In this document: positions 1 to 4,039 of the stretch, piece after piece
Position numbering within the stretch: the stretch's first letter is position 1
Layout of the letters: each line of letters begins with the position of its first letter
Origin: Candidatus Pacearchaeota archaeon
Lineage (GTDB): Archaea > Nanobdellota > Nanobdellia > Pacearchaeales > GW2011-AR1
Assembly: GCA_018303895.1 (NCBI GenBank)
Contig: JAGVXJ010000047.1
Span: 1 to 5,141 of the forward strand
DNA length: 5,141 nucleotides
Reading direction: 5' to 3'
Position numbers and translations under genes: made by a program
The notes under the pieces: generated by a model
What the model was told of the DNA's origin: nothing
The model's input: only the letters and a program-made list of their open reading frames with translations
The model's database searches: none

Positions 1-7
1 TATTTAT

Positions 8-994
8 ATGAAAAAAATTGTAATTCTTGGGGGGGGTTTTGCAGGGTCATATTGTGCAAAACAACTCGAAAAAAAATTTGAAGTGACTTTAGTTGATTCA
101 AAAGATCATTTTGAATTTACCCCTGGTATTTTGCGAACAATCGTTAATTTGAATTATGCTAAAAAAATAACTCTACCTTACAAAAATTTTCTCAAAAAAA
201 CAAAAATTGTCCTAGGGAAAGTTAAAAAAGTAGATAAGACTGAAATAATTATAGATAGTAAAAAAATAAAATTTGATTATCTGGTAATAACATCTGGTTC
301 AGAATACAAATCTCAAATAAAAAATAAAAATATGATTCTTCCAAACCGGCTTAAAATTCTTGAAGATTCTTATAAAAAAATAAAGTCCACTCAAAAAATA
401 ATTATTCTTGGTGGTGGGTTAGTTGGTGTTGAACTTGCCGGGGAAATAATCTCAAAATATCCAACAAAACATATTACTTTAGTTCATTCAAGAGAAAAAT
501 TAATTCCCAGAAATTCTGAAAAAACAAGTAAAAAAGTATTTTATTTTTTAAAAGAAAAAGGAGTTCAAATTAGATTAAATGAAAAAATTAAAAAGATAAA
601 AGGAGATGGACTAGTTTTTTTTTGCACCGGAATTAGTCCTAATCTTCAGTTTATAAATAAAAATTTAATCGATAAGAAAGGAATAATTGTCAATGAATTT
701 ATGCAGGTCAAAGATAAAAAAAACATTTTTGCTGGGGGTGATGTAACTAATATTCCTGAAGAAAAAACAGCGCAAAACGCCGAAAGGCAGGCACAAATTG
801 TGGTTAATAACATTCTTGCTTTGGAAAAAAATCTCCCACTTAAAAAATATCAATCAAAAGAAAGGCCAATGATTATAAGTCTTGGAAAAAATTATGGGGT
901 TTTAGAATACAAAAATTTTATCTTAACTGGACTGATTCCAGCAATTTTAAAATGGATAATTGAAAAAAAGACAATGTTGATGATGAGAATTTAA
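8..994 (+). CDS. FAD-dependent NAD(P)H oxidoreductase, NDH-2/AIFM2-like, compact
   Basis: This 328-residue protein is a two-dinucleotide-fold flavoprotein that should pass electrons from NAD(P)H through FAD to a quinone or similar acceptor. The FAD Rossmann motif GGGFAG is at residues 8-13, with acidic D30 at the end of the second strand. The family segment HFEFTPGILRTIV follows at 34-46, and YLVITSGS at 91-98. The NAD(P)H fold has GGGLVGVE at 135-142, then ITLVHSREKLIPR. The second FAD motif NIFAGGD ends at D245. The C-terminal stretch 304-323 is hydrophobic and amphipathic, as in NDH-2 proteins that sit on the membrane surface. There is no CxxC pair, so it is not a thioredoxin-reductase type. 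It is shorter than usual for NDH-2, mainly because the strands between residues 198 and 201 are missing. MKKIVILGGG is a canonical start. Only 7 bases lie upstream, so no promoter or ribosome site can be judged. The exact acceptor is unknown. Confidence 0.85.
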   Translation: MKKIVILGGGFAGSYCAKQLEKKFEVTLVDSKDHFEFTPGILRTIVNLNYAKKITLPYKNFLKKTKIVLGKVKKVDKTEIIIDSKKIKFDYLVITSGSEYKSQIKNKNMILPNRLKILEDSYKKIKSTQKIIILGGGLVGVELAGEIISKYPTKHITLVHSREKLIPRNSEKTSKKVFYFLKEKGVQIRLNEKIKKIKGDGLVFFCTGISPNLQFINKNLIDKKGIIVNEFMQVKDKKNIFAGGDVTNIPEEKTAQNAERQAQIVVNNILALEKNLPLKKYQSKERPMIISLGKNYGVLEYKNFILTGLIPAILKWIIEKKTMLMMRI

Positions 995-999
995 TTCCA

Positions 1000-1020
1000 A
1001 AATGGGCGCTAGGGGAGTCG
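1000..1020 (-). repeat. Duplicate of the tRNA-Trp 3' end (21 bp, identical)
   Basis: Bases 1000-1020 are identical to 1154-1174, which cover the 3' end of the tRNA-Trp gene from part of the T-loop through the acceptor strand and discriminator, plus 3 nt of downstream flank. Both copies have the same orientation. The match stops inside the T-loop: the next base is g instead of a. The fragment cannot fold as a tRNA. It is either a remnant attachment site left by an element that used the tRNA gene, or a decayed partial duplication of the tRNA gene. Confidence 0.85.
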
Positions 1021-1021
1021 G

Positions 1022-1039
1022 TCTCTCAAATCTTTTGGA
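1022..1039. repeat. 18-bp direct repeat, copy 1
   Basis: The sequence tctctcaaatcttttgga occurs here and again at 1068-1085. Its first ten bases also occur at 1193-1202 inside the tRNA-Trp intron. Similarity between the two 18-bp copies continues a few bases further (aatttctga against atttcgga). It directly follows the tRNA 3'-end copy, so 1000-1047 resembles a tRNA 3' half with an internal deletion. Confidence 0.8.
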
Positions 1040-1067
1040 ATTTCTGAAAAAGTTTGTGAATGATAAT

Positions 1068-1085
1068 TCTCTCAAATCTTTTGGA
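1068..1085. repeat. 18-bp direct repeat, copy 2
   Basis: This is the second exact copy of tctctcaaatcttttgga, 46 bp downstream of the first and in the same orientation. It is not preceded by the tRNA 3'-end sequence. Its right side can also pair with the ttccaaaa arm at 995-1002, so two alternative hairpins are possible. Confidence 0.8.
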
Positions 1086-1096
1086 TTTCGGACTAC

Positions 1097-1134
1097 ACAA
1101 CGTCGTTCTTTATTCACTGAACGGAACACGTTGT
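1097..1134. other. Nested hairpin in the gene-free interval
   Basis: Two stems are nested. The outer stem is ACAACG (1097-1102) with CGTTGT (1129-1134). The inner stem is CGTTC (1104-1108) with GAACG (1119-1123), closing a 10-nt loop. The internal loop is asymmetric, 1 nt against 5 nt. It lies just downstream of the tRNA gene on the minus strand, so it could sit in the tRNA trailer transcript. No known RNA family is recognised and the structure could be chance. Confidence 0.35.
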
Positions 1135-1156
1135 ATAAACAAGTTCAACTCCCAAA

Positions 1157-1248
1157 TGGGCGCTAGGGGAGTCGAACCCCTATATGCTGCTCTCTCTCAA
1201 ATTTTTATTTCACTGGAGGCAGCCAGTCTACCGTTGGCCTAAGCACCC
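1157..1248 (-). tRNA. tRNA-Trp (anticodon CCA), intron-containing
   Basis: Read on the minus strand, the acceptor strands GGGTGCT and AGCGCCC pair over 7 bp with one G-T pair, and the discriminator is A. The D arm is GGCC/GACT around loop AACGGTA, with one G-T pair and one C-A mismatch (positions 12-23). The anticodon stem GCTGC/GCAGC is perfect and the loop reads C-T-CCA-G, giving anticodon CCA at 1216-1214. The variable region is ATAT, and the T arm AGGGG/CCCCT closes loop TTCGACT. Removing a 21-nt intron after G37 leaves a 71-nt tRNA. CCA is not encoded. The gene lies 47 bp downstream of the kinase gene on the same strand and has its own TATA-like box. It is probably the genome's tryptophan tRNA. 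Confidence 0.93.
1192..1212 (-). other. tRNA-Trp intron, 21 nt, position 37/38
   Basis: The intron lies between G37 (1213) and A38 (1191). A relaxed bulge-helix-bulge can be drawn. Loop bases CTCC (32-35) face AGAG near the intron 3' end, giving three pairs and one C-A mismatch. The 3-nt bulges AGT and AGA contain the two cut sites. The rest of the intron forms a short AAAT/ATTT hairpin. It is far too short to carry the box C/D guide RNA known from haloarchaeal tRNA-Trp introns. The GA repeat at its 3' end would allow shifted registers, but this cut gives the canonical position. Confidence 0.8.
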
Positions 1249-1261
1249 GTAATTAATTAAG

Positions 1262-1267
1262 AAAAAA
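1262..1267 (-). terminator. T-run behind the radical SAM/kinase operon
   Basis: On the minus strand a TTTTTT run follows the palindrome ATAAGCTTAT, about 30 nt after the kinase stop codon. Archaeal terminators are mainly U-runs, so this could end the operon transcript before the tRNA gene. The run is short and overlaps the presumed tRNA promoter region, so some read-through is possible. Confidence 0.35.
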
Positions 1268-1271
1268 TAAG

Positions 1272-1279
1272 CTTATAAG
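1272..1279 (-). promoter_or_regulatory. TATA-like box of the tRNA-Trp gene
   Basis: CTTATAAG, read on the minus strand after AAAA, is centred about 27 bases upstream of the first tRNA nucleotide. This is the normal distance of an archaeal TATA box from the transcription start. The spacing supports independent transcription of the tRNA. Confidence 0.45.
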
Positions 1280-1295
1280 TTTTATCAAATTAGAA

Positions 1296-1868
1296 TTACA
1301 AAATCTTCTCAATAAACTTTCTTGTTTTCCAAATTGTTTCTTCAAGATTATTTTTTTGAGTATCAATCTTGATTTTCTGTCCGTCAAAATTTTTGTACCA
1401 ATCGGAATATTTCTTTTTTCTAAGCTGAATCAGCCTCGGATTATTAGCCAAAATGAGCTCATACTTTGCACTTTTCTGTCTTAATCTTCTTAAATGTTCA
1501 TTTAATGGCAGATAAAAATAAACAATTGCCGCTGGTTTAACAACAAATCTCCTAAAGATTTGAACAATTACTTTGTTGTACAATCTTTCAACGACTGGAA
1601 CATAAGAAGTTATTGAAATATCATATCTGTCTTGTAAAATAATTTTTTCTTTTTTTAATTCAGGCTTTATTCTTGTAAAAGTAAAATACATCAGTTCAAG
1701 AAAAAACATAAACGTCGAAGGAAATTTCCTTGAAAATCTTCCAATGGCACCTTCAGAACCGATTCCTTTGTTATAAACAAAACGACCTGATTGATTCAAC
1801 AATTTTTTTACCGTCGTCGTTTTGCCTGTGCAGTCCATTCCTTCAAAAACAATAAGTTTCCCGCTCAT
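1296..1868 (-). CDS. Thymidylate-kinase-like P-loop nucleoside/nucleotide kinase
   Basis: This 190-residue protein has the fold signature of dTMP kinase-like enzymes, which transfer the ATP gamma-phosphate to a nucleotide or nucleoside. The P-loop GMDCTGKT is at residues 10-17, and the family core DR is at D80-R81 in LQDRYDISITSY. A basic LID-like segment RLRQKSAKYEL is at 128-138, with lysine/arginine-rich helices after it. The TREPGG segment typical of true dTMP kinases is absent; YNKGIGSEG (32-40) occupies that region. The acceptor substrate is therefore uncertain: dTMP, another deoxynucleotide, or something tied to the operon. Length is slightly below the usual 200-215. The start ATG overlaps the stop of the upstream radical SAM gene in ATGA, and a strong AGGAG site lies 7 nt before it, so translation is coupled but can also initiate efficiently. 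It is the last gene of the operon. Confidence 0.8.
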   Translation of the reverse strand: MSGKLIVFEGMDCTGKTTTVKKLLNQSGRFVYNKGIGSEGAIGRFSRKFPSTFMFFLELMYFTFTRIKPELKKEKIILQDRYDISITSYVPVVERLYNKVIVQIFRRFVVKPAAIVYFYLPLNEHLRRLRQKSAKYELILANNPRLIQLRKKKYSDWYKNFDGQKIKIDTQKNNLEETIWKTRKFIEKIL

Positions 1869-2875
1869 TCCATTTCTCCTAATTCATATTTTCTAAGAGG
1901 ACAAACAAATCTGTATTTTCCACAGCGATAGTTATTCATCTGAAAAGCAGAATTGAAATTCACGCAATAACTGCCTAATTTTTCAAAAAGAGAGTTCAAT
2001 TCATTCCAATATTTTTCCCATAAATTTTTGTTTTTCCAAATATCTTTAATTGAACACTTATTAAAATTTGCAATTGGTTTTCCGTAAGAGGCTAGAATGG
2101 CACATGGATAAACATTTCCATCAGGTAAAATTTGAAGATGACTTTGTTCATTATTTGCTATACATCCAGAATTGCATTTCATTTTTTCTTTTTCGATAAT
2201 TGGAATTTCTAAAGAAATCTTCATCTCGGAATTTTTGTATTTCTTCAATTTTGTTCTTATAAAATTCAGCCACTTTAATGGTTCAACAGATAATTCACTG
2301 CTTCGCATTCCCCTACCGACGGGAGTAAAATAATATAGTCCGTGTTCGTCGACTCCAAGTTTCAATGCCAGCTCCACGATATTCAAACTATCTTCAAGAT
2401 TGCATGAAAAAATTGTTGTATTAATTTTTGTGTAAAATCCTTGCTTTTTTGTTTCCAATATGTTTGAAACAACTTTTTCAAAAGTTGCCTTATCTCTTCC
2501 ACGGATTTTATTATAAATTTCTGCATTCGAACCATCGAGACTTATTGCAATTCCATCTAAACCTTGATTTCTAAATTTTTCCAGTTTTTCTTTTGTTAAC
2601 AGAGAACCATTTGTAACTAATTCAATTTTGTAACCTAATTTTTTTCCAATGTCAATAATCTCTCCGACATCTTCTCTCACTAAAGGCTCTCCACCAGTAA
2701 TATCAAATCTTTTTCCACCAAACTCTTTTGTTTCTCTTAAAATTTTCTCGAGACTTTGCAGACTAAATTCTGGCATTTTTATTATTCCTGAATCGAAGGC
2801 ACAGTGAGTACATCTAAAATTGCATCGGTTAGTAATGTTCAAATCAAGTTTTGGGAGATTTTTATTTGTGACCAT
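1865..2875 (-). CDS. Radical SAM protein with SPASM/twitch-like C-terminus (operon gene 2)
   Basis: This is a 336-residue radical SAM enzyme, expected to cleave S-adenosylmethionine at a [4Fe-4S] cluster and act on an unknown substrate. The cluster motif is C18-x3-C22-x2-C25 (CNFRCTHC), and the SAM-binding ITGGEPLVRED is at 59-69. ISLDGSN follows at 111-117. The C-terminal part has C234 and C238, then PDGNVYPC ending at C258, and C274 in NKCSIKDIW. C304, C318 and C325 follow, enough cysteines for at least one auxiliary Fe-S cluster. Fold and motifs resemble MoaA/SPASM-type enzymes, but no subfamily can be named. The frame stays open to an ATG at 2956. I prefer the ATG at 2875 because MVTNKNLPKLDLNITNRC is the usual start of the fold; the extra 27 residues would only translate the end of the upstream gene out of frame. 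The chosen start overlaps the upstream stop by 14 nt. A weak GTGGGA lies in front. Confidence 0.87.
   Translation of the reverse strand: MVTNKNLPKLDLNITNRCNFRCTHCAFDSGIIKMPEFSLQSLEKILRETKEFGGKRFDITGGEPLVREDVGEIIDIGKKLGYKIELVTNGSLLTKEKLEKFRNQGLDGIAISLDGSNAEIYNKIRGRDKATFEKVVSNILETKKQGFYTKINTTIFSCNLEDSLNIVELALKLGVDEHGLYYFTPVGRGMRSSELSVEPLKWLNFIRTKLKKYKNSEMKISLEIPIIEKEKMKCNSGCIANNEQSHLQILPDGNVYPCAILASYGKPIANFNKCSIKDIWKNKNLWEKYWNELNSLFEKLGSYCVNFNSAFQMNNYRCGKYRFVCPLRKYELGEME
1876..1880 (-). promoter_or_regulatory. Ribosome-binding site AGGAG of the kinase gene
   Basis: AGGAG on the minus strand lies 7 nt before the ATG at 1868, inside the last codons of the upstream gene. It is the only clear Shine-Dalgarno site seen at a gene start in the window. 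It fits a genome where first genes are leaderless and internal operon genes use ribosome sites, and it fixes the kinase start. Confidence 0.7.
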
Positions 2876-3947
2876 TTTTATTTTCCCACAATTTAATATA
2901 AAGAGTACAAAGGTATAATTCATGTACGTTCCAATTATGATTAAGTCTTTGTTCAACTAAGGGTTTTTCGGAATTTGGATTTAACCAACATAGGGGGTCT
3001 GGTCCGTTAAAATGTCCATACTCTAAATAAGAAGCACCAGCATCACCGCCGAGACAATGATAATATGCGTTACAACTTTTGCATTTTCCCTCGGGATTTC
3101 GATTTCTTATCTTTCTAAAAATATCTGAATCCATAATTTTTTCCAGAGAACAATTTTTTATATTCCCCCCAGATTCGCTAAGAAAGACACTTGGAGAAAC
3201 TTCACCGTCGGGCTGAATTCTGAAAGCAGTAAATCCTGAAGGATCTCCTGGGAGATAATAATTCCCCCCAAAAGCCGCGCGGAATATTGGTTCAGGAGTT
3301 AATCCTCTTTCTTCTCTAAAATTATTTAAAAAAGTGTATGCTTTTTTTAACTCGTCTTTTGAAAGTGCTAAATCTTGTTTATTATCAATTCCTCGACCAT
3401 TTGCCCTAAATCTATTAAGTCTCCACGAATCCGCCCCAATTTCTTTTGTTAAAGAATATAATTTTTGTAATTCACCTTCGGAACAATTAAGTTTTGTCAA
3501 GCAAGTAACCATTTCATTTCCTATTTTTTTATCAACCAAAACTCCCAACGCTCTTTTTGCCTGTTCAAAAGTTCCTTTCTTTCCTCTGAACCAGTCATGT
3601 TTTTCTGCATCCACAAAATCAATACTAACCCCAACATCATGAAATAAATTCAGATGATTTTCAATTTTATTAAATGTTGTTCCATTTGTTGTATAGGAAA
3701 TGATTATTTCTTTTTTATTTATGTATTTACATAAATCGATAAAATCTGGTCTTAGTGCACATTCACCACCACCAAAATTTACTGCCACAATTCCAGATTC
3801 TTTTAATTTATCAACTATCTTAAAACATTGCTCCAAGTTTAATTCTCTTGGGTCTCTTTTTCCTGAAGCGTTATAACAATGAACGCAGTTAAGATTGCAT
3901 GCTTTGGTTAAAGACCATCCAGCTACTAATATTTTTTTGTCTGTCAT
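2862..3947 (-). CDS. Radical SAM/SPASM protein with altered cluster-ligand pattern (operon gene 1)
   Basis: This 361-residue protein opens the operon. The radical SAM motif is C17-x3-C21-x2-C24 (CNLNCVHC). The SAM-binding loop reads GGGECALRPDF (59-69), keeping GGE (60-62) but with Cys instead of the usual Pro. The C-terminal half is a SPASM domain: PDGEVSPSVFL (246-256), GNIKNC ending at C266, then C289-x2-C292-x5-C298-x3-D302, and C320 in GPDPLC. Compared with the standard pattern, S253 stands where a cysteine is expected, and D302 replaces the last cysteine of Cx2Cx5Cx3C. SPASM enzymes mature peptides or build cofactors such as PQQ, mycofactocin and heme, but no subfamily is recognised. 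The frame extends to an ATG at 3980. The ATG at 3947 is preferred because a TATA box lies between the two and is correctly spaced for a leaderless start at 3947. No precursor-peptide gene is visible nearby. Confidence 0.87.
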   Translation of the reverse strand: MTDKKILVAGWSLTKACNLNCVHCYNASGKRDPRELNLEQCFKIVDKLKESGIVAVNFGGGECALRPDFIDLCKYINKKEIIISYTTNGTTFNKIENHLNLFHDVGVSIDFVDAEKHDWFRGKKGTFEQAKRALGVLVDKKIGNEMVTCLTKLNCSEGELQKLYSLTKEIGADSWRLNRFRANGRGIDNKQDLALSKDELKKAYTFLNNFREERGLTPEPIFRAAFGGNYYLPGDPSGFTAFRIQPDGEVSPSVFLSESGGNIKNCSLEKIMDSDIFRKIRNRNPEGKCKSCNAYYHCLGGDAGASYLEYGHFNGPDPLCWLNPNSEKPLVEQRLNHNWNVHELYLCTLYIKLWENKNGHK

Positions 3948-3966
3948 ATAATAACTATTCTTCCAA

Positions 3967-3974
3967 AATATAAA
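3967..3974 (-). promoter_or_regulatory. TATA box of the radical SAM/kinase operon
   Basis: TTTATATT on the minus strand is centred about 23-24 bases before the ATG at 3947, so transcription should begin at or very near the start codon. No ribosome-binding site precedes that ATG, which fits a leaderless mRNA. The box rules against the longer start at 3980. Confidence 0.55.
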
Positions 3975-3994
3975 AAACAATTCATCAAAAAATG

Positions 3995-4010
3995 CGTAAA
4001 AACCGTAAAA
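3995..4010 (+). promoter_or_regulatory. Direct repeat cgtaaaa beside the regulator TATA box
   Basis: The heptamer cgtaaaa occurs at 3995-4001 and 4004-4010, a 9-bp period, directly upstream of and abutting the TATA box of the Lrp-type gene, where the BRE lies. It could be a regulator-binding site controlling the divergent promoters, or only the BRE plus a chance repeat. No operator for this regulator family is known to me. Confidence 0.3.
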
Positions 4011-4020
4011 TTTATATAAT
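4011..4020 (+). promoter_or_regulatory. TATA box of the tandem Lrp/AsnC gene
   Basis: TTTATATAAT is an almost ideal archaeal TATA box preceded by an A-rich BRE-like stretch. Its centre lies about 25 bases before the ATG at 4040, so the transcript should start at that codon and be leaderless. This selects 4040 over the in-frame ATG at 3992, which lies upstream of the promoter. Confidence 0.7.
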
Positions 4021-4039
4021 AATCATATTTTATCCTAAT

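Larger units (their letters stand above)
993..1042. repeat. 10-bp perfect inverted repeat enclosing a tRNA 3'-end copy
   Basis: The arms AATTCCAAAA (993-1002) and TTTTGGAATT (1033-1042) are perfect reverse complements around a 30-nt interior. The left arm begins in the stop codon of the flavoprotein gene. The interior can add a small GGGAG/CTCTC-type stem (1013-1017 with 1023-1027, one G-T pair). It could be a 3'-end hairpin of the flavoprotein mRNA, but no T-run follows it, so a classical terminator is not supported. Confidence 0.6.

Noticed and set aside
978..1060. Possible box C/D small RNA (TGATGATGA at 978, CTGA at 1044)
   Set aside because: The spacing is wrong for a canonical guide, the C-like box lies in coding sequence, and no good C'/D' pair is found.
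947..1129. Open frame on the minus strand, 60 residues
   Set aside because: It covers the repeat interval and the end of the flavoprotein gene on the opposite strand, has no recognisable domain, and includes the tRNA 3'-end copy.
1060..1242. Open frame on the plus strand across the tRNA region, 60 residues
   Set aside because: It reads antisense through the tRNA-Trp gene; the GARGVEPL string is the typical artefact of translating a tRNA T arm and acceptor.
3334..3642. Open frame of 102 residues on the plus strand
   Set aside because: It lies entirely antisense within the first radical SAM gene, whose motifs are unambiguous.
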